From the NCBI GenBank assembly GCA_016207095.1, contig JACQQF010000056.1, positions 1 to 33,241 of the forward strand: DNA of 33,241 nt, given 5' to 3'. The notes beneath the pieces are model-generated. The model saw nothing but the letters and a program-made list of their open reading frames with translations. It ran no database searches and was not told the origin of the DNA. This document shows positions 12,789 to 20,897 of the stretch, in pieces; position 1 is the first letter of the stretch; each line of letters starts with the position of its first letter. This DNA is from Candidatus Methylomirabilota bacterium (GTDB lineage Bacteria; Methylomirabilota; Methylomirabilia; Methylomirabilales; Methylomirabilaceae). A program made the position numbers and the translations under genes.

Positions 12789-15700
12789 GGCTGGACCTCC
12801 AAGGGTGCGTTCGGCAGCTCCCCGAACGCCTCCGGTGCGTAGAGGGCCTCGACGCGAGTCGTGGGAAGCTGGAACCGGCCGCTCTGGTTGAGCCGGATGG
12901 TGTACTCCACGACGAAGCGCCCCTTGGGGACGTACTCGTAGTAGGCACGGAAGGCCTCGAAGGCTCGCTCCTCGAAAGCCGACCAGACCCGCCCCTCCCG
13001 CTCTTCTCCCTGGGCTGCGATCCTGGAGTCTCGCCCAAGGCCGGTGCCCAGGTGCGACGCCCCGCCGGGAATCGGGTCGCTCACCACGACCCAGGTCATG
13101 TCGCTCTGCGCCTCGATAGTCAGACGAACCCGGACGAGGTCGCCGCGACTCCAGCGACTCTGCCCACGCGGCTCGATCGGCGTGAGTGTCTTTGTGATCC
13201 GGTAGCCGCTCGACAGCGGGGCCTTGAGAGGGATCGCGGCCTGCGTCTGCACGGTCACCCACGGATGCCCGGTCCCGTCATGGCTCACGGCCAGATCTTC
13301 GACCTTCTGAGGCCAGGGGAAGGCGATCGTCTTCCCCTTTGGCGTCTGCAGCCATTCCACCCTCTGTTCGGCCCCGGCCAAGGAGGCGGTGGTCGTCCCT
13401 GTCACCGGCGCGGCCTCAAAGGCCCGCGAGAACTTCTCAACGGCCAAGGCGCCCCAGGCATTGGCCACGGTGAGGTCCCAGGCGCCGCGTCGCTGGCGGG
13501 CGAGCGCCCCGGATAGGAGCCGTGGAAGATCGTCCTGCCACTGGCCCGCCTCCAGAAGGTGCAGGATCAGCCGCAGCGCGTTGACATCGGAGGAGACCAT
13601 GAGCCACCAGAGGCCATCGGAACGCTCCGTGGAGAACCCCATCGTCGTCCCCTGGAGGTTCAGCCGGGAGCGGACGATCTGCTCGGCTTCACGCAGGCGA
13701 GCCTCCCGATCAGGGATCCCTGGGACCCGGTGGAGGACATTCCACCAGTCGATGACAGCCGACGTGGGCCACAGATTGGGCTCGATCGCGATGGCTCCGA
13801 CGAGTCTCGGCTCGGCGTCCAGGTACCGCGAGAGTGCCTCCAGGGCGGCCAGCTTGCGGATCGAGAGGTCGGCCGTCGGTATGGCGGACCGTCGGAGAAT
13901 GTTCCCCTCGACGAACCGCTGAAGTCCCCTCTTCATCCTGAACTGGATGGGCTCCGGGATTGTCCAGCCCGACTCGTGGACCACCGCCAGGACATACGCC
14001 GTCAAGACCTCGCTCCCTTGATCCATCCTCGGAAAATACTTAAGGAGGCCATCCGAGTCCAGGTACGAGGGTAGGCTTGCGGAAAGGCTTCGCCAGCGGA
14101 CGTTATCGCGCAGGGCCACGATGCGGGAGACCTCCTGCTCCAGGCAGGTGTATGGGTAGCGACTCATCCACTCCCGCACGCCGCCGAGCCCGTCGGTGAG
14201 CGAGCGGCCGACGGCGACCCGCACGCCGCCCCGGCCGGGGAGAGCATCGGCAGGGCGTTCCACTGGCAGGCGCATCGCCTGATCCCACTGCAAGAGGGTA
14301 GCCTGGAAGGTCCGGACAGGGATGGCAGGCTGCACCTGCTGTGTCACGCGGACCCGGTCCGTGATCTCCTCTGCCTTGGCCTGCACGTCGTACTGCAACG
14401 TCCGCACACCCAATGGGACCGTTATCTCCCAGCTCGCTACCTTCGCCTCGCCGGGGGAGAGCGTGATGGACTGCGGCGCCAGCGGCTTTGCCAGCCCCTT
14501 CACCTGGCCCTCGACGACCACGTCCATCGCGCGATCCGTCGTGTTCCGAACCGTGAACTCTGACAGGAAGCGATCCCCCTCGCGCACGAGCGGGGCGATC
14601 CCCGCAAGGACCATCAGGTCCTGCGTCGATCGGATCGTCGCCGAGCCGGTCCCGAATAGACTGAGCCCGCCGGTGGCGACGGCGACGATCCGAAAGCTGG
14701 TGAGCGAATCGTTTAACGGGATCTCGACGGATGCCTCGCCGCGATCATCCAAGGGAACCCGCCCCTTCCAGAGAAGCAACGTGTCGAAGAGCTCACGGGT
14801 GGTCTGTCGTCCGCCCCCTCCCCCCTGCGGCAGCGCCTTGAGGCCGAAGTGGCGCTTGCCGACGACTTGCATCTGTGCCGTTGCGGTCCGCACCCCGTAC
14901 CCACGCCTCCGCATCATCGCCTCAAGGAGGTTCCAGCTCCCGTTGGGCACCAGTTCGAGGAGCCCTTCGTCCACCGCGGCCAGTGCGACCTCGCTCCCGG
15001 AGGGGAGAGGCTGCCCATCGGCCCTCCGCACGGCGATCGTCACCGCGGCCTTCTCACGAACCCGATAGGTCGCCCGCTCCGGCGAGACCTTGACCGTCAA
15101 CTCGTGCGCCCGCCAGCCGACGCGGACCTCGGCCACCCCAAGCTTGAAGGATGGCTTGCCGAGATCGATCAGGGCTGTCGGCTGCACGCCGCTCACCCGG
15201 CCGCGAACGGCCAAGACAGAGATGAAGATGTTCGGCGCGTGGTGCTCCTTAACCTCAACCTCGACGACCGGCTCCTTTCCGGAGAGGGAAACGACGGAGG
15301 CCTCGAGCACCCCTTCGCGCTCGATCGCCACGAGGGCCGTCGCCTCGCGGAAAGGCATCCGGACCTGAAGCCGCGCCGTCTCCCCAGGCTCGTATCGCCG
15401 CTTCTCCGGCAAGAGATCGATCCGGTCGTTGTCCTGGGCCTCGAACCACCAGTCCGCCCCCCCAGCCACCCATACCCCCTGATGCGCCGCAGTCGTATTG
15501 CCGGATAGGTCGGTGACCGAGGCTTGTAGAATCAGATTCCCGTCCACCGGTGGTTTTCCTTCACAGAACAGCCGTCCCCTCGCGTCGGTCACCCCCTGAC
15601 ACAGCTCCCCGACCCGCCGAGTCTCCTCGATGTGCTCATAGGCGTAGAAGCCGCCGACGAGGCGCTTGCGGTGGGAGTAGGTCTTCCGCTCCAGAAGGTC

Positions 15701-18553
15701 AACGCGCACCTGAGCGCCCTCAACCGGCCGTCGCGACACATCGACGACCGCGACCCACACCTTCAGGCCGTCCCGTGACGCCACCCAGGAATCGGGCTTC
15801 ATCCCCACCAGCCATCGTGCCGGCCAGACCGGGACCGTTGAGGAGACGGTCTGCACCTCGCCGTTGGGATCACGAAACTCCAGCTCAGCGAGAAGCTCTA
15901 GCGGCGTGGCGGCCCGGGGCAGGCGGGTGATGGTGGCGCGTGCCGTCCCGGCGGAGTCCAGGACAAGCTCCTCACGCTGATGGACCGGCGGCTTGCCTCT
16001 CGGGAACGGGCGGATCGCTTCCTCCTCCGCCTCCTCGTCATGCGCTGCCCCGCGTCGGGTGATCCCCTCCTTGACGGGACCGTTGGCGAAGGTGAAGTCT
16101 TCATACTCGTCGAAGGCGGGAATCTCCTTGGGCCTGATCTGAGCGCGAAGTGTCACCGGAATGTTTCCCGCGACGCCGCCCGCCAGGTACTGAACCCCGA
16201 CATTCACGGGAACCACAGAGACTGCGACCTGGGGGTCCGCAGGCAACTGAACGATCCCCTTCATGAGGGGAACGCGAAACTCCTCGACCCTGAACGTGCC
16301 CGATGTCCACTCTCGGCTGGTGTCTCCTTCGCCCCGGCTGTCCGTCTGCTGTTGACCGGGCTTGGTCGGACCTTTGCTCGCAGCGCGCCGAACCAACACC
16401 ACCTGGTAGCTCCCGAGTTTGACCTCCTTGGGTATCCGCCACGTGCTCTCGGCGACGCCAGCGGCGTCCCACCTAAGGGAAAGCTCGTACTTCTGGTCGC
16501 TTCCCAGGTGCCGGATCGAAACAACGTGGGGTCTCTGCCTCTCGGGAACCGAGGCGAACCCGCTGAGGGTTTGCACCCGGAGCAGATGTTTCATGTGGAC
16601 CGCATCCCCGGCACGGAAGAGGGGGCGATCGAAGATCGTGTGGGCGACGACCGGCTCCTCATAGCTCTCGTCAGGGAGCCGAAACCTCCAGGGCTCAATC
16701 CCCTGGTCCCAGCTTGAGTGAACGAAGCTGAGGTCGTCCAGCGTCTGAGCCATGACGAACAGACCCGCGTTCAGATTGCGGAGGGCATGGGTCTGGGGGT
16801 AGTCTTCGTAGCTCCCCGAGGAGTCAGGGCACCGGGCCACTTCCCTCCACGCCGGCAACCTTCCAATGCGGGCCATCCCCTGCTGATCGGTTTCCCCCGT
16901 CCAGTGGAGCGTCCCCCGGCAATCCTGCACCGCGACCTGCGCCCGAGCCACCGGACGGCCCTCATCCAGCGTCGTCACCCAGACGAGTGAGGCCTCCCGC
17001 CCCCACTTGAGATGCACCGAGAGGTTGGTCACCAGAGCAGCCGTCGGCACGTACATCGGCTGAGGCTTGCCCAACAGCGAGGCCCCCAATCGCGCGCTTT
17101 CCAGCTCCACGATGTAAAGCCCTGGCGCCTCCAGCGGGATACCGACCACCTCGAACGCCTTCGCTCCCTGCGGCTTTGGCAGCATGAACTCCTTGACGGA
17201 ACCGCTTCGTCCGCCAGGGCTGAAGACGGAGGTTTCCCGGGTGGCCACAGCGACCTTCCGGAGCCAGAGGAGGACTTCCCCGCTCTGCTCGGGCGGAATC
17301 CGCCAGGCCTTGCCCTTCACGCCATCCTGCGCCCCCTGATCCTTCCCAGGGGTCCCGGCGTGCTGCTCCTTGTCCACCTGGAGGAGCTTCCCTTGCACCT
17401 CCGGCTCGAGGTTCCGGAGCGTGACGGGCAGCGCGGGATCGGCCTTCCATTCGACGATGCCGAAGCGCGCGGAGAACTTGGCCAGCGGCGGGAACGGGTC
17501 GGTGTTCGCAAGGAGGGGAAAACTGCTCGCGTTCAGAAGAGGGCGACCGGCATCGTCTCTCAGCCCTTCGGGGATCTCGATCTGGAATGCCGACTCCTCG
17601 GGAAAGGGACCCTTGAAGATGATGCTCCAGACGAACTGCGATGGCGCCTTCTCCCCCTCCGGCTTCCAGCGCCGGCCGCCGGGGCCGACTAGGACGATCC
17701 GGCTGGCCTGCTCCCAGACCACAGGCGCAGAAAACCGGAGTGTCATCGGGGTCACGGGGATGCAGCCGGCTTGGCGATTCTCCCGCTCACAGGAGAAGTT
17801 CGCCGTGAACGGGTCGCGGGTCTTGAATGAGAGCACCTGATCCTGCTCGGTCGGCACACCGCTTTGGGACGCAACCCCCTTGCCCCAGACGAGATTCACC
17901 TTGGCCCCGTTGGGGAAGCGCTGCGTGGCCTGGAGAATGACGACGGGGTCTGAAACACGCTGCCGGTAACGGGCTTTGAGGATCTGCTCCCGCGCTTTCC
18001 CGGTGAGCAGGCGGACGCCGACCCGTTCCGGAATGCCCTCAATCGAGAACGACACGTGCTCCAGGAGGGAGGGTTCCGTCGGTTCGGCATCCAGGAAGAG
18101 GACGAAGGCTTGCTCTTCGTCGATCCCGAGATTCCCCTCATCTGGTTCGGACGATCGGATGGCCGGTCCCCCGGTAGAAAAGGCGAACTCCTGCTGGCCC
18201 ACGACCAGCTTCTCGGCCAGGGTCGTCAAACCGGGTTTGATCCGAAATGTACAGCGGACACCGGCCGGAATATCTCGTGAGAAGTCATAGACCCAGTTGC
18301 GGCTGTCCACCCAGCGGCCCATCCCAGGCTCGGGACAGGCGATCTCGAACGGTTCAGCGACCTTGCGAGGGTCGCCGAGTGGAACCATCGGCTCGGAGAA
18401 CCGGGCGCTGATCTGCCGGACCTGTTTGACGATGCCTTGGGGTGTGAACTGAAGGACGTGGGGATCGGCGGCCTCTGCGGCCGCTCCCAGGAGAGAAGCG
18501 GAGAGCAGGAGGGGAATGAAGGGGAAAACCACTCGCGCTGTTAGAGGGTTCAC
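12785..18553 (-). CDS. Bacterial alpha-2-macroglobulin family protein (YfhM-like)
   Basis: A 1922-residue periplasmic protease trap. A signal peptide (about residues 1-28, VVFPFIPLLLSASLLGAAAEAA) is followed by a string of macroglobulin beta-sandwich domains. The alpha-2-macroglobulin domain includes TRELFDTLLLWKGRVPLDDRGEASVEIPLNDSL. The thioester motif Cys1470-Leu-Glu-Gln1473 is intact in YPYTCLEQ and is followed by the helical thioester-domain repeat region. The protein is thought to capture attacking proteases by covalent linkage. Unlike E. coli YfhM, there is no lipobox Cys, so it is probably soluble in the periplasm or anchored by other means. The start is GTG at 18553 with no visible Shine-Dalgarno. 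Its stop overlaps the pbpC start (GTGA), so the pair forms a tight operon. Length is typical for the large bacterial subfamily. Confidence 0.95.
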   Translation of the reverse strand: MNPLTARVVFPFIPLLLSASLLGAAAEAADPHVLQFTPQGIVKQVRQISARFSEPMVPLGDPRKVAEPFEIACPEPGMGRWVDSRNWVYDFSRDIPAGVRCTFRIKPGLTTLAEKLVVGQQEFAFSTGGPAIRSSEPDEGNLGIDEEQAFVLFLDAEPTEPSLLEHVSFSIEGIPERVGVRLLTGKAREQILKARYRQRVSDPVVILQATQRFPNGAKVNLVWGKGVASQSGVPTEQDQVLSFKTRDPFTANFSCERENRQAGCIPVTPMTLRFSAPVVWEQASRIVLVGPGGRRWKPEGEKAPSQFVWSIIFKGPFPEESAFQIEIPEGLRDDAGRPLLNASSFPLLANTDPFPPLAKFSARFGIVEWKADPALPVTLRNLEPEVQGKLLQVDKEQHAGTPGKDQGAQDGVKGKAWRIPPEQSGEVLLWLRKVAVATRETSVFSPGGRSGSVKEFMLPKPQGAKAFEVVGIPLEAPGLYIVELESARLGASLLGKPQPMYVPTAALVTNLSVHLKWGREASLVWVTTLDEGRPVARAQVAVQDCRGTLHWTGETDQQGMARIGRLPAWREVARCPDSSGSYEDYPQTHALRNLNAGLFVMAQTLDDLSFVHSSWDQGIEPWRFRLPDESYEEPVVAHTIFDRPLFRAGDAVHMKHLLRVQTLSGFASVPERQRPHVVSIRHLGSDQKYELSLRWDAAGVAESTWRIPKEVKLGSYQVVLVRRAASKGPTKPGQQQTDSRGEGDTSREWTSGTFRVEEFRVPLMKGIVQLPADPQVAVSVVPVNVGVQYLAGGVAGNIPVTLRAQIRPKEIPAFDEYEDFTFANGPVKEGITRRGAAHDEEAEEEAIRPFPRGKPPVHQREELVLDSAGTARATITRLPRAATPLELLAELEFRDPNGEVQTVSSTVPVWPARWLVGMKPDSWVASRDGLKVWVAVVDVSRRPVEGAQVRVDLLERKTYSHRKRLVGGFYAYEHIEETRRVGELCQGVTDARGRLFCEGKPPVDGNLILQASVTDLSGNTTAAHQGVWVAGGADWWFEAQDNDRIDLLPEKRRYEPGETARLQVRMPFREATALVAIEREGVLEASVVSLSGKEPVVEVEVKEHHAPNIFISVLAVRGRVSGVQPTALIDLGKPSFKLGVAEVRVGWRAHELTVKVSPERATYRVREKAAVTIAVRRADGQPLPSGSEVALAAVDEGLLELVPNGSWNLLEAMMRRRGYGVRTATAQMQVVGKRHFGLKALPQGGGGGRQTTRELFDTLLLWKGRVPLDDRGEASVEIPLNDSLTSFRIVAVATGGLSLFGTGSATIRSTQDLMVLAGIAPLVREGDRFLSEFTVRNTTDRAMDVVVEGQVKGLAKPLAPQSITLSPGEAKVASWEITVPLGVRTLQYDVQAKAEEITDRVRVTQQVQPAIPVRTFQATLLQWDQAMRLPVERPADALPGRGGVRVAVGRSLTDGLGGVREWMSRYPYTCLEQEVSRIVALRDNVRWRSLSASLPSYLDSDGLLKYFPRMDQGSEVLTAYVLAVVHESGWTIPEPIQFRMKRGLQRFVEGNILRRSAIPTADLSIRKLAALEALSRYLDAEPRLVGAIAIEPNLWPTSAVIDWWNVLHRVPGIPDREARLREAEQIVRSRLNLQGTTMGFSTERSDGLWWLMVSSDVNALRLILHLLEAGQWQDDLPRLLSGALARQRRGAWDLTVANAWGALAVEKFSRAFEAAPVTGTTTASLAGAEQRVEWLQTPKGKTIAFPWPQKVEDLAVSHDGTGHPWVTVQTQAAIPLKAPLSSGYRITKTLTPIEPRGQSRWSRGDLVRVRLTIEAQSDMTWVVVSDPIPGGASHLGTGLGRDSRIAAQGEEREGRVWSAFEERAFEAFRAYYEYVPKGRFVVEYTIRLNQSGRFQLPTTRVEALYAPEAFGELPNAPLEVQP

Positions 18554-18699
18554 AGATTAGGCCGCATAGATGTCAACCAAGACAGGCGCACGCCGTGATT
18601 GCCTCATTCCGCCGAGTTCCGCGAGGCGCGCGCCGTTGCGTTCGACGGTATCATTCCCTTTCAGCAGCGACGGGGCCACCGGTCCCGTGGCTACGAGGC

Positions 18700-18891
18700 T
18701 CAGCCAACCCCGGAAGATGTGGTGACACAGCTCCCTCGACCGCTGTTCCGCCCGGAGAACGGAGACCAGAGCCGCTCGACATTGGTCTTTTCACAACCCG
18801 GACAGACCGGCGCAGCCATCGGGTCCACGCGCTGTACAAACACTTCAAAGACCCGGTCACACTCCAGACACTGGTACTCGAATAATGGCAC
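18700..18891 (-). CDS. FmdB-family zinc-ribbon protein
   Basis: A 63-residue protein of the FmdB putative regulatory family. It starts MPLFEYQCLECDRVFE and carries two CxxC knuckles (Cys8/Cys11 and Cys30/Cys33) that should bind one zinc ion, followed by the VERLWSPFSG segment and a Gly/Ser-rich tail. FmdB was first linked to formamidase/amidase regulation, but most members have no known role. The GTG at 18891 is supported by GGGAGGTGA a few bases upstream. It lies about 150 bases before the alpha-2-macroglobulin gene on the same strand, so co-transcription is possible. Confidence 0.9.
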   Translation of the reverse strand: MPLFEYQCLECDRVFEVFVQRVDPMAAPVCPGCEKTNVERLWSPFSGRNSGRGSCVTTSSGVG

Positions 18892-19228
18892 GCTCTCACC
18901 TCCCGTCCTGATATTCCATCCGCGTGGCTTCTCTTACCACCTCCGTCAGACTCCGACGGCACGAAAGATGCCGAAGGGGGTATTGGCGGCAGAGGGCCAG
19001 GGAGAGCCAGAAGGGGTGATGGACGGTTAGATCGAAAGATTGTACGGTGTTCAAGTGAATGAAGGCAAGAACTTTGTCGCCACCTCTACAAACATATCGG
19101 AGGCAGTCCCTTCAGTCCTCCCCGATCGAGGACCATCAGAATCGACCTGCTCCGGCGAACAATACCGGGAGGTGATACGATCGGGAAGGCGGTCGGCTGG
19201 ATAAGCCTTTGACAGCGCTTCCTCTCAT
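18892..19228. other. Intergenic stretch between divergent fmdB-like and prpD-like genes
   Basis: This gap separates the minus-strand fmdB-like gene from the plus-strand MmgE/PrpD gene, so it should hold divergent promoters. I see no convincing -35/-10 pair, no tRNA and no long inverted repeat. Short open frames on both strands are in antisense or unrelated phase and have no supported start. Confidence 0.5.
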
Positions 19229-19255
19229 GTGATAGAGGAGGTGCGGAGTCAAGCG

Positions 19256-20665
19256 GTGGATATCACAGAATTCCTGGTCCGTTTCTGTCATCAGGTCAGC
19301 GGCGATAGGCTTCCTCCCGACGTCGTCGAGAAGGCGAAGTCTCTTGCCTTGGATTTCGTCGGCGTGGCGTCAAGAGGATCTCTCAGCGAGAGCAGTCTCG
19401 CCATCGCGCGCTTCCTGCAGGCGGTCAACGGAATCGGGGAGGCCGTCGTCATCGGGACGCCGCTCCTCGCTCACCCCACGTATGCGGCGCTGGCCAATGG
19501 GGCGTTCGCCCACAGCCTGGAGCTGGATGATGTGGAGCGTGAGTCTTCTCTGCATCCGGGCGTGGCTGTCTTCCCGGCCGCCCTGGCGGCAGCGGAGCTG
19601 ACACAGGCGGACGGGAAACGCTTCATCGCCGCGGTCGTGGCCGGCTACGAGGCGACGATCAGGCTGGGGAAGGCGCTAAGGCCATCGGCTCACTACGGTC
19701 GGGGTTTCCATCCGACCGCCACGTGCGGGGCCTTCGGAGCGGCCGTGGCCGCCGGAAAGCTTCTCGGCTTAAACGAGCAACAACTCCTCCACGCCTTTGG
19801 GATTGCCGGGAGTCAGGCGGCAGGGTTGATGGAGTTTCTGGCCGACGGAGCCTGGACGAAACGGCTCCACCCGGGCTGGGCAGCCCATGCCGGCCTGATC
19901 GCCGCGCTGCTGGCACGAGAGGGGTTCACCGGACCGAGGCAGGTCCTCGAAGGGAAGAATGGATTCCTCCGGGCGTATTCAGACGCGGCCGATCCGGCGC
20001 TGATCGTCAAGGACATTGGAAACGACTACGCCATCCTCAGAACGGCGATCAAAATCCACGCCTGCTGTCGCTACATGCACCCCGGGATCGACGCCATCCT
20101 TGAGCTGGTCGGCCGCTATGATCTCGCGCCGTCCGACGTCGCCAGGGTCAGCGTGGGGATTATCCCGACAGGTTCCCTTATCATCGCGGAGCCCCCCAAA
20201 CAGAAGCATCACCCTCGGAGCACCGTGGATGCGCAGTTCAGCATGCCGTACGGCGCGGCCATCGCTCTCCTGAAGCGCAGGGCCTCGTTGGATGAGTTCA
20301 CAGAGGACGTCATCCGCTCTCCCGAAGTCCAATCGCTCCTGGGGAAGGTGGTCTGCATTAAAGATCCGGAGCTTGAGGCGTCTTACCCGGCCAAGTGGGC
20401 AGGGTGGGCCGAGATCGAGACAGTCGATGGAAAACGGAGGAAATCGCGGGTGGAGATGCCGAAAGGGGAACCGGAGAACCCCTTAGCCTGGGTAGCACTG
20501 GTGGAAAAGTTTCACACGCTGGTCACCCCCGTCTTCTCGGAACGGCGGCGGAAAGCGATCATCGAGGCGACCGCCCGGCTCGAGACCTTCCAGGACATCA
20601 GGGAGCTGACCACACTCCTGCAAGCGGAGTCTCCCCCCTCTTATCAAGGCCCTGGCAGAGCATGA
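19256..20665 (+). CDS. MmgE/PrpD family protein
   Basis: A protein of about 470 residues of the MmgE/PrpD family, whose members include 2-methylcitrate dehydratase, cis-aconitate decarboxylase and iminodisuccinate epimerase. Typical elements are AKSLALDFVGVA and ANGAFAHSLELDDV near the N-terminus, then GYEATIRLGKALRP, GRGFHPTATCGAFGAAVAAGKLLGL, the KRLHPGWAAHAGLIAALLAREGFTGP segment and the KIHACCRYMHPGIDAI motif, followed by the smaller C-terminal lid domain (VDAQFSMPYGAAIALL). The exact reaction cannot be read from sequence; no methylcitrate-cycle genes are nearby. The GTG at 19256 is preferred because GGAG lies seven bases upstream and the conserved region begins there, but in-frame starts at 19229 and 19241 are possible. 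It is a stand-alone gene. Confidence 0.9.
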   Translation: MDITEFLVRFCHQVSGDRLPPDVVEKAKSLALDFVGVASRGSLSESSLAIARFLQAVNGIGEAVVIGTPLLAHPTYAALANGAFAHSLELDDVERESSLHPGVAVFPAALAAAELTQADGKRFIAAVVAGYEATIRLGKALRPSAHYGRGFHPTATCGAFGAAVAAGKLLGLNEQQLLHAFGIAGSQAAGLMEFLADGAWTKRLHPGWAAHAGLIAALLAREGFTGPRQVLEGKNGFLRAYSDAADPALIVKDIGNDYAILRTAIKIHACCRYMHPGIDAILELVGRYDLAPSDVARVSVGIIPTGSLIIAEPPKQKHHPRSTVDAQFSMPYGAAIALLKRRASLDEFTEDVIRSPEVQSLLGKVVCIKDPELEASYPAKWAGWAEIETVDGKRRKSRVEMPKGEPENPLAWVALVEKFHTLVTPVFSERRRKAIIEATARLETFQDIRELTTLLQAESPPSYQGPGRA

Positions 20666-20781
20666 GTGATCTGCTACTTGCTGCGCTCGAAGCTGAACAC
20701 CTCGGTCTTATCCTGACGGTGAGGGCCCGTGGATCGATCGTCACCTCGCCGAAATTGCCCACGTTGCCGAGGTCAAAGAGA

Positions 20782-20797
20782 GCGGGGAAACCCCCGC
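20782..20797. terminator. Short GC hairpin after the prpD-like gene
   Basis: GCGGGG (20782-20787), a four-base AAAC loop and CCCCGC (20792-20797) form a perfect six-base stem about 120 bases beyond the PrpD-like stop. It lies in the 232-base gap before the end of the convergent GGDEF-EAL gene. There is no T-tract on either strand, so it is at best a weak or factor-dependent terminator. Confidence 0.25.
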
Positions 20798-20897
20798 GGC
20801 GGGAGGAGCAAGGGAAGGGAGGAGACAGATAGACAGGAGCAGCCACCTACGGCCGATTACCAATCGATGATAAGACGTCACCGGTGTCGCGTCTACT

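Noticed and set aside
12789-13262. Long N-terminal extension of the pbpC frame
   Set aside because: The extra sequence is out of phase with, and inside, the macroglobulin gene, and is of shadow-like composition. The GTG at 12788 has a ribosome binding site and begins the membrane anchor.
12773-15508. Several plus-strand frames of 170-250 codons opposite the macroglobulin gene
   Set aside because: Antisense shadows rich in Arg, Pro and Gly with no domains or start signals.
18651-18962. Minus-strand 103-codon frame overlapping the FmdB-like gene
   Set aside because: Different phase; the 63-codon frame has the zinc-ribbon cysteines and a strong ribosome binding site.
20598-20846. Minus-strand 82-codon frame between the prpD-like and GGDEF-EAL genes
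   Set aside because: It overlaps the end of the prpD-like gene, has no start signal and its composition is random-looking.
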